From JABJPM01 sp964344655 (lineage in GTDB: Archaea > Nanobdellota > Nanobdellia > SCGC-AAA011-G17 > PNOQ01), in assembly GCA_964344655.1 (NCBI GenBank), contig CAYFOF010000001.1, positions 186,001 to 250,000 of the forward strand: DNA of 64,000 bases, given 5' to 3'. The notes below the pieces were generated by a model. It ran no database searches and had not been told where the DNA came from. It worked only from the letters and a program-made list of their open reading frames with translations. The stretch's first letter is position 1. Each line of letters begins with the position of its first letter. The position numbers and the translations under genes were made by a program. Shown in pieces: positions 1 through 7,546 of the stretch.

Positions 1-319
1 TGGAAATTAAATCTTCATCATTGTTTAAATTGTTTCCAATTGTTGCTCCAACAGTGTATATTGTTGCGTTTATATTTGTGTGGTTGAAATTTTCTTCTAC
101 AATTAAAGAGTAATTTGAATTAGTTTGTTTTATTAGTGTTAGAGTATCTTCCGAATATGAATCTTTTATTGTGTAGTTTTCTAGGTTTAGATCTGTATAA
201 ATTTCTAGGTATTCTTTGTTGTTATCAGAACCTTCTGGATTATACATTATTTCAGTGATTTCTAGAAATGCACTTGTTGATGGAATTATTAAAAGGAACA
301 ATAATAAAATTATTTTCAT
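1..319 (-). CDS. Exported lamin-tail (LTD) domain protein, 5' part only
   Basis: The reading frame starts with ATG at 319 and runs open to the left edge, so only about 106 N-terminal residues are present. The first ~18 residues (MKIILLLFLLIIPSTSAF) form a typical signal peptide. Immediately after it comes EITEIMYNPEGSDNNKEYLE, which matches the opening strand of lamin-tail domains (E-I-M-Y-N-P followed by E-x-x-E). Several N-x-S/T sequons follow. LTD domains occur in secreted prokaryotic proteins, often fused to nucleases or surface modules. What follows the domain here lies outside the window. It is on the same strand as the beta-helix surface protein upstream of it, 30 bases away, so the two may be co-transcribed. 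Confidence 0.75.
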   Translation of the reverse strand, partial: MKIILLLFLLIIPSTSAFLEITEIMYNPEGSDNNKEYLEIYTDLNLENYTIKDSYSEDTLTLIKQTNSNYSLIVEENFNHTNINATIYTVGATIGNNLNNDEDLIS

Positions 320-349
320 TAAATGGGGAATTAGGGTGTTTTTATAAGA

Positions 350-2998
350 TTATGCCTTCTTTTTTCTTCTTTTCCTTTTTTTCTTTCTTATAATGGAGAA
401 AATTAGTAAAAATAAGAGTATAGAAACTACGAATGGCCCGAAATGTTTTATTAGTTTGATGTAATATTCATTAAATTCTTCAGTCGTTTTATCTACAAGG
501 TCTTTAAATTCTTTAATTGGGGTTTCTTCTTCTATTGGAATCTCTTTCTCCTCTGTCGCTTTTTGTATAACTTCATTTATTGATTTAATGTATATATCTG
601 CCTTGGTTCCAATTATTTTTTCAACTTTTACTAATAAATCATATGTTTTTCCATCTAAATCGATATCGACTTTCCATTCTTCTCCTTCAGTCATATTTTT
701 TGATTGTTTTTCTGAAGAAACAGAAACTTCCACTATCTTTCTTTCTCTGTATATGTTTTCTATTTTTAATTCATGTTTTTCATTGTTAATATCAAATTCC
801 AATCTTTGGTTTTCAGACATTGTTCTTTCAAAACCTTCTTCGACTGAATTATCTCTTACTGAATAACTGTTGGATCCTGAAGATGATGTATCTTCTGTGG
901 CAGTGGGTGTTGCTGTAAGAGAGAAATTTATGTTTTTGTTTTCGGTTAAATTTATTAGAGTAGTATTTGTTTGATATCCAGATGCTTGTGCAGTTATTGT
1001 ATAATTTGAATAGTTTGTTTTTGTCCCACCAGTGTTTATATAGTCTAACAATGTTTGGCGAGGGATACTATCGTTTGTAAGGTCTGAATAAATCACTCCG
1101 TCAGTAGAGTTTTTTATTGTTATGTTTGTGTTCAATACGCCCGTTGCAATGTCTAAATACCATTTTCTGGAGTAGGAAGAAATATTCTCGGAATCAACAA
1201 ATTCTGTTCCATCAAATGTAACATTTATTAGGGTATTTCCTGTTGAATTTCCAGATAGATGTAAATTCCCGCCGACTGTTGTATCTTGAATTGTGTTGTT
1301 AAATGCTCCAGTTCCTTCGGGTCCGAGAACTAAATCCCATCTAAATATTAAATCTCCCGTAACATTATTGCTATAAAAATTTTCTCCCATTACATTATCG
1401 TGCAATATTAAATCTCCGATTATGGTATTATTATATGCAGTGTTATTATATGTATCGTGAAGTGAATAAAATATTCCTCCTTTCATTGTATTATTATACA
1501 TTGTGTTGTTGAATGCACCCCATTCAAATAAAAATCCAAAGTCCATATCTTCCATTGTATTGCCATGAACGGTTACATTTGTAGAATTTCCAGTAAGCAT
1601 TATCCCATGTGCTGCAGCTACTGTACTATTTCCTGTGTTGTCATAAATGAATCCATCTGAAGTGTTTTTAGATACGGAGATACAATAATATGTTGCATTG
1701 CAAGTGTTGTTAAATACATTAAAATCTTCTGTAAAGTAAACATCCATTGCATTGTTAAGAAGATCTTCTTCTAGATAATTATTAAAAATATTGACATTAT
1801 ATGTTTTTTCTGTAACGTTGTGTCCTGTTTTTAGATAAGATGTGTAAAGATTATTATTTGAAAAGTTAGTATTGTTTGCACCTTTTAATGTAATTGATAC
1901 GTTGTAAAGATTATTTCCATCGTAAGTAGAGTTGTAGTGTTCTGAATCCATTAATAAATTAAAAAATACATTGTTGTTTATGTTTGCATTGTAGTTGTCC
2001 CAGATTTCAATGTCAAAATCATTGTATACAGTTGAATTAAATTCATTATTTGATATGTTGAAGTTGTAAGAATCTCCGTCTCCTGAAACATGGTAAGCGT
2101 AAAATTTGTCTATGTCTCGGAATTTAGAATTTACAACTGTTAAATTTTTTGGAGAATCGAATCCTAGTGAGAAAACAGACCCAGTTACATTAATCATTGT
2201 TAGGTTGTCTATATTTATATCATGTGCGTCTGGTAAATAATATATTCTTCCAGTAGAATTTACATATTCTGTATTTACTAGGTTTGTGTTGTTTCCCCAG
2301 AATTCTAATCCTTGACTTTGGCCTGTAAAATATGAATTATTGATTGTCATGTTGTTTGGTTTTAAAGTCAATTTTCCTGTAGAGTCTGTGAAATTTAATC
2401 CACTAAGATAAACATCTTCTCCCTGGAAAGTGATTGCTGTTGATCCAGTATAGGTCCAATTTTCCACTCGAATATCTCCTACTGTAGATTCTAAACTTAA
2501 TCTTCCTTCTATGTTATTTAATGTAAGTCCGCTAGCAGACCCATATACTTGAAGATATGAGGTTCCTTCAAATGTAACGTTGTTAAATACTGTTCCGTCA
2601 ACTCCTGTGAATAATGCAATCTTTTGGCTGTTTGACCTTACTGTTATATTGTGCATTGCAAGATTGGCTCCTGAACCAAAAAGTGCCCAATTATTTGATG
2701 CACTCCAATCTTCAAAAATACAATTTTGAATAGTTATGTCTGATACTGTTGCAGCATATCCCCATTTATTTGGGGCGGTGTTTGATGTATTCCCAAAAAT
2801 TGTGTATCCATTACAATCAAGTACAGAATTTGATCCTCCTGAAAAGCAATTGGAATCTAATGCTGCATAAACGTCTGATGTTAAATCATAGTTAGTGCTA
2901 GAAGATAATGCTTGGCAGGTTGAAATATCTACTGCATCAGATTCAGTCGACAATAATGAAATCAAAATCAATACAACTATTAGCAAACCTCTTTTCAT
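350..2998 (-). CDS. Membrane-anchored surface protein with parallel beta-helix repeats
   Basis: This 882-residue protein has an N-terminal signal peptide (MKRGLLIVVLILISLLSTES). A long Asn/Thr-rich body (about residues 40-690) has repeats of the N-x-T-x-x-x-N-T and YNNT kind, as in NosD/CASH right-handed beta-helix proteins, and carries dozens of N-x-S/T sequons. A folded module at about 701-808 follows a Ser-rich linker, then a Lys/Glu stalk, one transmembrane helix near 848-863 and a strongly basic tail (RKKKRKRRKKKA). It should sit outside the cell, anchored at its C-terminus. The module at 701-808 recurs in the protein at 38728-39906. Beta-helix proteins often bind or cleave polysaccharides, but no catalytic residues can be assigned, so the role is open. 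Confidence 0.8.
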   Translation of the reverse strand: MKRGLLIVVLILISLLSTESDAVDISTCQALSSSTNYDLTSDVYAALDSNCFSGGSNSVLDCNGYTIFGNTSNTAPNKWGYAATVSDITIQNCIFEDWSASNNWALFGSGANLAMHNITVRSNSQKIALFTGVDGTVFNNVTFEGTSYLQVYGSASGLTLNNIEGRLSLESTVGDIRVENWTYTGSTAITFQGEDVYLSGLNFTDSTGKLTLKPNNMTINNSYFTGQSQGLEFWGNNTNLVNTEYVNSTGRIYYLPDAHDINIDNLTMINVTGSVFSLGFDSPKNLTVVNSKFRDIDKFYAYHVSGDGDSYNFNISNNEFNSTVYNDFDIEIWDNYNANINNNVFFNLLMDSEHYNSTYDGNNLYNVSITLKGANNTNFSNNNLYTSYLKTGHNVTEKTYNVNIFNNYLEEDLLNNAMDVYFTEDFNVFNNTCNATYYCISVSKNTSDGFIYDNTGNSTVAAAHGIMLTGNSTNVTVHGNTMEDMDFGFLFEWGAFNNTMYNNTMKGGIFYSLHDTYNNTAYNNTIIGDLILHDNVMGENFYSNNVTGDLIFRWDLVLGPEGTGAFNNTIQDTTVGGNLHLSGNSTGNTLINVTFDGTEFVDSENISSYSRKWYLDIATGVLNTNITIKNSTDGVIYSDLTNDSIPRQTLLDYINTGGTKTNYSNYTITAQASGYQTNTTLINLTENKNINFSLTATPTATEDTSSSGSNSYSVRDNSVEEGFERTMSENQRLEFDINNEKHELKIENIYRERKIVEVSVSSEKQSKNMTEGEEWKVDIDLDGKTYDLLVKVEKIIGTKADIYIKSINEVIQKATEEKEIPIEEETPIKEFKDLVDKTTEEFNEYYIKLIKHFGPFVVSILLFLLIFSIIRKKKRKRRKKKA

Positions 2999-3039
2999 AA
3001 TGTATTTTTTGAATTTTTCATTTTTAAGGTTTTTTGTTT

Positions 3040-3447
3040 TTATAGTTTTAATTGTTTATACTTCCCAATTAATTCTTTGAAATTTATTCCTTTTTCTTGA
3101 CATAGTTTTAGAGAAATCGTGTAATTACCATTTTTGTTTGTTTTGAGATTATTTACATTTAGAAAGAACCATCCGTAATTATCAAATCTCATTCCGACAA
3201 ATGGTTTTGCGTTTATTTTATTTGAAAAATTTATTAGTTGTTCTATTTCTTCTTTTTGTAAGTTTCTTGAATTGTTTTTTGAAGATTTGCATTCAATTGC
3301 TAAAAGTTTATTTTTATTCCCTGCTAGAATATCTGGTGCAGGCATTGTTGTTGAGCCGGAACCTGCACTTCTTACTGCGGCAAAATTATTTTTCCAAAAT
3401 AAATGAAATAATTCTCTTTCTGCTCTTGTTCCTTTTATTTTGCTCAT
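3040..3447 (-). CDS. hjc: Archaeal Holliday junction resolvase Hjc
   Basis: This is a 135-residue archaeal Holliday junction endonuclease, close to the usual Hjc size. The nuclease signature is complete: KGTRAERE at 5-12 (Glu10/Glu12), RSAGSGS at 26-32, PD at 38-39, and the E-x-K pair at Glu52/Lys54 in LAIECK. Hjc acts as a dimer that cuts four-way junctions symmetrically during recombination and fork repair. The gene stands alone, 41 bases upstream of the beta-helix surface gene on the same strand. A TATA-like TTTATAAAT lies about 25 bases ahead of the ATG on the minus strand, which suits a leaderless transcript. Confidence 0.93.
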   Translation of the reverse strand: MSKIKGTRAERELFHLFWKNNFAAVRSAGSGSTTMPAPDILAGNKNKLLAIECKSSKNNSRNLQKEEIEQLINFSNKINAKPFVGMRFDNYGWFFLNVNNLKTNKNGNYTISLKLCQEKGINFKELIGKYKQLKL

Positions 3448-3524
3448 AATGTTTTATTATTGATTGTTATTTATAAATTACTTGCCGGTGTTTGGCAAGC
3501 GTTAAAAGAAATAAAAAAGAGATT

Positions 3525-3686
3525 TTATAAATCTCTTGCTTGAACAGTTTTTCTACCGTTTGCTTTACATCTCTCTTCTGCTTTTGCGATTAATGCTTCA
3601 ACTTCTTTATTAAGTGCATCTGCGAAATCGCCTGAAACATTACAGTCTTTTACGTATTCTTTTATTTTTGATTTTACAACTAACAT
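3525..3686 (-). CDS. Short histone-fold protein lacking helix 3 (DUF1931-like)
   Basis: This 53-residue reading frame begins at the ATG at 3684-3686 and ends with TAA at 3525. The protein starts MLVVKSKIKEYVKDCNVSGD and ends KANGRKTVQARDL. Its helix 1, long helix 2 and the GRKTVQARDL segment align by eye with archaeal histones, where GRKT-I-K-A-x-D-I is followed by helix 3. Here the protein stops just before helix 3. It may bind DNA or act as a histone-like regulator. A full GGAGGT ribosome binding site lies 10 bases upstream, unlike the mostly leaderless neighbours. This suggests strong translation. The family call is from motif similarity only. Confidence 0.72.
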   Translation of the reverse strand: MLVVKSKIKEYVKDCNVSGDFADALNKEVEALIAKAEERCKANGRKTVQARDL

Positions 3687-3696
3687 TTTTGTTAAT

Positions 3697-3702
3697 ACCT
3701 CC
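3697..3702 (-). promoter_or_regulatory. Shine-Dalgarno site of the histone-like gene
   Basis: GGAGGT on the minus strand, 10 bases before the ATG at 3686. It is a perfect match to the anti-SD sequence and decides the start of a gene that is otherwise short enough to be missed. Confidence 0.8.
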
Positions 3703-3774
3703 AAATATGATTTTGTTGTTTAATTTATACTTATAAGTTTTTTTATTAATAAAAAAATAAAAAAAATAAATTTT

Positions 3775-4131
3775 TTATTTTAACATAGCGTAACCTTTTC
3801 TTAATGCAACTAGAACTGTTGCTGGTGTTAAGAAAGCTACAAGATATGCTATTGCATTGTCAACGAATGGTCCTATATATGGTATTACTGTGTAACTAGA
3901 TCCACCGAATAATGCTAAAGTAAGCGTTACTAGGATTAGTAGAGATACGTCTTTTAATTTGTACATGAAACCTACTACTAACCCAAGGATTACAAGAACT
4001 AGTGTCCAGAAAGGCATGGTAACCCATCCTCCACCTAGTGCTCCTCCAAGAGCTAAAACTACTGCAAGGATCCATGCAAGATTGAAAGCCCACTTATCCC
4101 AAGCACTTTGACTTTTCTTTTTTCTTGCCAT
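3775..4131 (-). CDS. Small four-helix membrane protein, unknown function
   Basis: This 118-residue protein starts with a basic segment (MARKKKSQSAWDK) and has about four hydrophobic helices (roughly 15-33, 39-57, 62-80 and 86-110), with the short charged loop YKLKD between helices 2 and 3. There is no signal peptide and no catalytic motif that I recognise. GGAGGT lies 9 bases before the ATG, as in the histone-like gene downstream, so both appear to be translated from SD-led messages. I do not recognise a named family. Small membrane proteins of this shape are common in DPANN genomes. The coding call is supported by the SD site and the coherent topology. Confidence 0.75.
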   Translation of the reverse strand: MARKKKSQSAWDKWAFNLAWILAVVLALGGALGGGWVTMPFWTLVLVILGLVVGFMYKLKDVSLLILVTLTLALFGGSSYTVIPYIGPFVDNAIAYLVAFLTPATVLVALRKGYAMLK

Positions 4132-4140
4132 TTGTAGTTT

Positions 4141-4146
4141 ACCTCC
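4141..4146 (-). promoter_or_regulatory. Shine-Dalgarno site of the four-helix membrane protein
   Basis: GGAGGT on the minus strand ends 9 bases before the ATG at 4131. It is one of the few strong SD sites in a window where many genes look leaderless. Confidence 0.75.
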
Positions 4147-4213
4147 TTTTATTGATAATAATAGTATAAAATTCGATTTTTCCTTATTTAAGTATTATGT
4201 AACCACAAGTAAG

Positions 4214-5200
4214 TTATGATTTGGAATATTTTTGATATGTATCTTTTTTCATGAATATTTTTTTAGTGATTACTGCAATTCCTTTCTCAGAATTCTTTAT
4301 TTTTTCAGAATTTAATTTTGTAGTTCCCGTTGCAATTAATTCATTCTTTAAAGTTAGGATTGCAACTGTGTCATTTTCATTTATGTTTGATTCTAGTTTT
4401 ATAACTCCGGGAATTGCAAGGTCTGTTCCGTGACATAATGGGTCTACTGTACTGTCTGATACCCAAATTTTTGGTAGATGTTCAATTGCGGTTTCAACTG
4501 GTAGAATTATTTTTTTTAATTCACTTTCTTTTCCTTCTTTGTATAATTCAAATGCATCTTTTAATTCATATAATGAATGCATTGTCTTTTGATTGAAAGG
4601 TCCAACTCGTGTTCTTATTAATTGTTGCATATGTGCTTTTGTTTTTAGTTTTAATCCTATGTCGTGGCATAATTTTCTTATGTATGTTCCTGCTTCGCAT
4701 CCTACTGTGAATAAAACATCTTGATTATTTTTTATTTCGTGGATTTTTATGTAATAAATTTCTCTTTGTCTTTTTCTTCTTTTTACTGCAGATCTTACTG
4801 GGGGGAGTTGTTCGATTTTTGTTATGAAAGAATTTATTGCTTGTTTTATTTCATTTTCATCTTGTTTTGTGTGTAAATGCATTAAACATACATATTCTTT
4901 TCCCGCTTTTAGTAAATTATGAATAACTCTTGTAGATCTTCCTAGTGCTATGATTAATGACCCAGTTACGTTTGGATCTAATGTTCCAGAATGTCCTGCT
5001 TTGTTTATTTGAAGTATTTTTTTAACATAATCTGTTGTTTGATGGGATGAAGGTCCTTGAGGTTTATTTATGTTTATGATTCCATAATCTAGAGATTCTT
5101 CTACTGTTCTAGTTTTTGGATCTTTTCCATAATTTTTATCTGTTGTTCCTTTTTGTTTTTCGATTATGGTTTTTTCTTCTCTTTCAAATGGAAATTTCAT
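4214..5200 (-). CDS. cbf5: tRNA/rRNA pseudouridine synthase Cbf5 (TruB family)
   Basis: This 328-residue protein is the catalytic subunit of archaeal H/ACA ribonucleoproteins, converting guide-selected uridines in rRNA, and probably U55 of tRNA, to pseudouridine. The TruB catalytic loop GHSGTLDPNVTG is at 69-80 with the nucleophile Asp75. KPQGPSSHQ precedes it, and AGTYIRKLCHDIG is the later conserved motif. The C-terminal ~80 residues form the PUA domain that binds the ACA box. Length and order match archaeal Cbf5. It lies 40 bases downstream of the L31e gene on the same strand, so it probably belongs to the ribosomal transcription unit. Confidence 0.95.
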   Translation of the reverse strand: MKFPFEREEKTIIEKQKGTTDKNYGKDPKTRTVEESLDYGIININKPQGPSSHQTTDYVKKILQINKAGHSGTLDPNVTGSLIIALGRSTRVIHNLLKAGKEYVCLMHLHTKQDENEIKQAINSFITKIEQLPPVRSAVKRRKRQREIYYIKIHEIKNNQDVLFTVGCEAGTYIRKLCHDIGLKLKTKAHMQQLIRTRVGPFNQKTMHSLYELKDAFELYKEGKESELKKIILPVETAIEHLPKIWVSDSTVDPLCHGTDLAIPGVIKLESNINENDTVAILTLKNELIATGTTKLNSEKIKNSEKGIAVITKKIFMKKDTYQKYSKS

Positions 5201-5240
5201 AAGTTTTTGTTTAAAGAATTAGTTTATAATTGTTTTGATC

Positions 5241-5702
5241 TTATTTCTTTTTCTTTGCTAGTTCAGCTGCAGTTGGAACTTTTTCTTTTTTTGGGGCTTG
5301 TTTAGCTAGTTCTTCACCTGATTCTTCCTTTACTTCTTCAGCTACTTTCTCAGCAACTTCTTCTTTCATACCTTCTTCTTGAAGTTCTTCTTTTACTTCC
5401 TCTTTAATTTCTTCTTTGATTGCTTTTTTAGGTTCTTCTTTAACTTCTTCAACTGGTGCATCAACTAATTCTACTTTTGTAGTGTTTTCTTCTTTTGTAG
5501 CTTTAACATTTACTTTGTGAGGTGGATTTTTAGGTCCGTTTTTCCAAATTAATTCGTTTAAGTATTTTCCAATTTTAATATCCTTAGTTTTCATGTGTTT
5601 GGTTAAGAACTCTTTTATTGCTCTGATTGCTTTGCTAGATTTTTTATGTCTAGGTGCTTTTTGAAATTCTTTTCTTAAAGGGATATTATAAATTCTTTCC
5701 AT
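5241..5702 (-). CDS. rpl31e: Large ribosomal subunit protein L31e with acidic/lysine-rich tail
   Basis: The first ~83 residues are a standard L31e: MERIYNIPLRKEFQKAPRHK, then the AIRAIKEFLTKHMK helix and IGKYLNELIWKNG. L31e sits near the peptide exit tunnel of archaeal and eukaryotic ribosomes. Residues ~84-153 are an added low-complexity tail built from VKEE, IKEE and VAEKV units, ending in KKKK. It is predicted to be helical or disordered. Typical archaeal L31e is 80-100 residues, so the tail nearly doubles it. The start lies two bases past the L39e stop, in the order S19e-L39e-L31e. Confidence 0.93.
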   Translation of the reverse strand: MERIYNIPLRKEFQKAPRHKKSSKAIRAIKEFLTKHMKTKDIKIGKYLNELIWKNGPKNPPHKVNVKATKEENTTKVELVDAPVEEVKEEPKKAIKEEIKEEVKEELQEEGMKEEVAEKVAEEVKEESGEELAKQAPKKEKVPTAAELAKKKK

Positions 5703-5704
5703 TT

Positions 5705-5878
5705 TTACGCTTTAGTTTTTGTTCTTCTCCAGCTTCTTTTTCCTGCACTGAATCTTGAAGGGTGGATTTTCTTTCCAACTCCAGCTATTTTTGGAATTAT
5801 CCAAAATGGTGCCCATTTAGATCTTTTTCCTAATTTTCCTAATCTTCTTTTTTTTGCTGGTGCTATGTATCTTGTCAT
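5705..5878 (-). CDS. rpl39e: Large ribosomal subunit protein L39e
   Basis: This 57-residue basic protein is read from the ATG at 5876-5878 to TAA at 5705-5707. It begins MTRYIAPAKKRRLGKLGKR and ends SAGKRSWRRTKTKA. The KKxRLxKLxK run, the W-x-P-x-W/F-I-I-P segment and the terminal WRRTK are the L39e signatures. L39e lies in the wall of the exit tunnel. The usual length is 51, and the extra residues lie in the centre (AGVGKKIHPSRF). Its ATG overlaps the S19e stop by four bases (ATGA) and the L31e gene starts two bases after its stop, so the three genes are translationally coupled. Confidence 0.92.
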   Translation of the reverse strand: MTRYIAPAKKRRLGKLGKRSKWAPFWIIPKIAGVGKKIHPSRFSAGKRSWRRTKTKA

Positions 5879-6279
5879 TTTTTATCTAATAAGGATTTTC
5901 CTTTTGCAGTAAGGATTCTTCCTTTGTGGGCTCCTTTTTCTGTTTGTTCAATTAATTTTGCAGATTCAAGTTGTTGCAAAATTGTTCTGATTATTTTTCC
6001 TGAACCCTTGAAGAATTTTTCTGGTTTATGACCTCTATTCTTTTTTCCGCCATATTTTACTTTTAATTTATTTACTCCAATTGGTCCTAGTAAGTATATT
6101 TTTCTTAAGATTGAAGCAGCTCTTAGGTACCACCAATTTGCATCTGCAGGAGGTCTTTCTCTAGCTCTGCTTGTTTTAACGAAATTTGCCCATTCTGGCT
6201 TAGTGATTTCCTTAATTTCTTTAAGTTTTTTAGCAGTATTATCAATTAATACATTTGTTTGTGTGTCTTGTATTTTCAT
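5875..6279 (-). CDS. rps19e: Small ribosomal subunit protein S19e
   Basis: This 134-residue protein matches S19e along its length: KPEWANFVKTSRARERPPAD, then WWYLRAASILRKIYLLGPIG, then KFFKGSGKIIRTILQQLE and the C-terminal GRILTAKGKSLLDK. S19e is a winged-helix-like protein of the archaeal and eukaryotic small-subunit head, needed for pre-rRNA maturation in eukaryotes. It is the first gene of the minus-strand S19e-L39e-L31e-Cbf5 group and is divergent from the RHS gene at 6383. Confidence 0.95.
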   Translation of the reverse strand: MKIQDTQTNVLIDNTAKKLKEIKEITKPEWANFVKTSRARERPPADANWWYLRAASILRKIYLLGPIGVNKLKVKYGGKKNRGHKPEKFFKGSGKIIRTILQQLESAKLIEQTEKGAHKGRILTAKGKSLLDKK

Positions 6280-6382
6280 TTTTTAAACCTGTAGATTTTG
6301 TGACAATATTCTTTTTAAAAAGGTTTCTATTTTAATTTTTAGTTTTGGTTAAGTTTTTATATTATATTTTTTTGTTATTATT
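6280..6382. promoter_or_regulatory. Divergent promoter region, S19e operon and RHS gene
   Basis: This 103-base AT-rich spacer separates oppositely directed genes. On the plus strand TTTTTATATT at about 6354-6363 lies 20-29 bases before the RHS ATG at 6383, the spacing expected of a leaderless archaeal promoter. On the minus strand an AT-rich TTTTTAAAAAG element near 6311-6322 lies 32-43 bases ahead of the S19e ATG and is the likely box A. Confidence 0.55.
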
Positions 6383-7546
6383 ATGAAAAGTATGGTGATA
6401 TTTGTAGTTTTACTTATTTTGTTTAGTAATGTTTATGCTGTTGAGGATGTTGATATTCCTGAAACTTTTGAAACCACTCAAAAAACTATTGGAGAAAGCG
6501 AAACTACATATTTCTATGCTGGTTCAAAGTTATTGGCTAGTAAAGATTCTTCTGGTTTGAATTATCATTATCAAGATAGATTGGAGAGTGATATTGAAAG
6601 TAAGTCTCTTCCTTTTGGTCAGTCTTTGAAAGTTGGAGAGAGATTTTCATTTACAGGGAAAGAATTGGATGAAGATTTATATTATTTTAATGCTAGATAT
6701 TATGATTCTTCTTTGGGAAGATTTACTTCAGTTGATCCTGTTCCTTCTCAACCTGCCTATCAATATGTTGCAAATAATCCTATTAAGTATGTTGATCCTA
6801 CTGGAACAGTTATGGATGAACCTCCCCACCAAACTGCAAGAGATAGGCAAATATTAAGGGAATCAGATAAGGTTGATGATGTAGTTTATAGGGAGCCTGT
6901 AGATATTGTGGCTTTTGATGAATATGGTATGCCGCTCTCTGGATATTATCTTAAATATGAAAGTGGGAGAACTGAATATCAAATAGATCCTAATGTTAAA
7001 CTTGGTGTTGAACCACAATGGTTTACTGTTGAATTGGCTCTTGGTGCTTCTGTCGGATTTAAAGGGGCAGGATGGAGTCTTAGTGGATTATCTAGGAGAG
7101 CTCTTGGCGCGATAGGTCTTCCTGATCCAGTTGATACTGCTAAAACTATTCGTTTATTAGCATCGGATATTAATCCTAATTGGTGGAGAATTGTTGATCC
7201 TTCTGCTGAACCGGGAAAAAGAGTATTTGATGTAGACACTGAGACTCTTGTTAAATATTTAGATGATACTGGTCAATTACCTGCGGGAGATGGAGCTATC
7301 AATGTTTATATTGAATTTACTGATTTGAATCACAATGTGGCAAGGCGGCAAACAGAACTTTTAAGATCAGATGAATTAGCTAGAGAATTAAACCCTCTTT
7401 TAGATCCCTCTCTTAGGCCTTCATTTAAAACAGATTTTATTAGATTGATTAATCCAGAAGATAGACTAGAATCTTTGACTAAATCATTGGGACGTCCCGT
7501 TAAAGATGAAGTTTCTGGTCTTGCGAGATTCCCTTCTCAAAATTAA
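6383..7546 (+). CDS. Exported miniature RHS-core protein with unknown C-terminal domain
   Basis: This 387-residue protein has a signal peptide (first ~19 residues, ending NVYA). A short YD-type segment (TTYFYAGSKLLASKDSSG) leads into the RHS core at about 87-141: F-T-G-K-E-L-D-x-D-L-Y-Y, then FNARYYDSSLGRFTSVDPV, then NNPIKYVDPTG. The VDPTG end of the core is where RHS toxins switch to their variable C-terminal domain. Residues ~142-387 match no family I recognise. RHS/tc proteins usually exceed 1000 residues and form a cocoon. Here almost the whole shell is missing. It could be a stand-alone effector, an adhesin or a decayed cassette. No immunity-like gene follows; the next gene is convergent CysRS, overlapping by 4 bases. 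Confidence 0.88.
   Translation: MKSMVIFVVLLILFSNVYAVEDVDIPETFETTQKTIGESETTYFYAGSKLLASKDSSGLNYHYQDRLESDIESKSLPFGQSLKVGERFSFTGKELDEDLYYFNARYYDSSLGRFTSVDPVPSQPAYQYVANNPIKYVDPTGTVMDEPPHQTARDRQILRESDKVDDVVYREPVDIVAFDEYGMPLSGYYLKYESGRTEYQIDPNVKLGVEPQWFTVELALGASVGFKGAGWSLSGLSRRALGAIGLPDPVDTAKTIRLLASDINPNWWRIVDPSAEPGKRVFDVDTETLVKYLDDTGQLPAGDGAINVYIEFTDLNHNVARRQTELLRSDELARELNPLLDPSLRPSFKTDFIRLINPEDRLESLTKSLGRPVKDEVSGLARFPSQN

Noticed and set aside
588..866. Open reading frame on the plus strand inside the beta-helix surface gene
   Set aside because: It is a low-complexity shadow (F/S-rich) of the minus-strand gene, with no start signal and no recognisable domain.
6633..6857. Leu/Ile-rich frame inside the RHS gene
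   Set aside because: It lies in another frame of the RHS core coding region, which has clear family motifs, so the alternative frame is chance.
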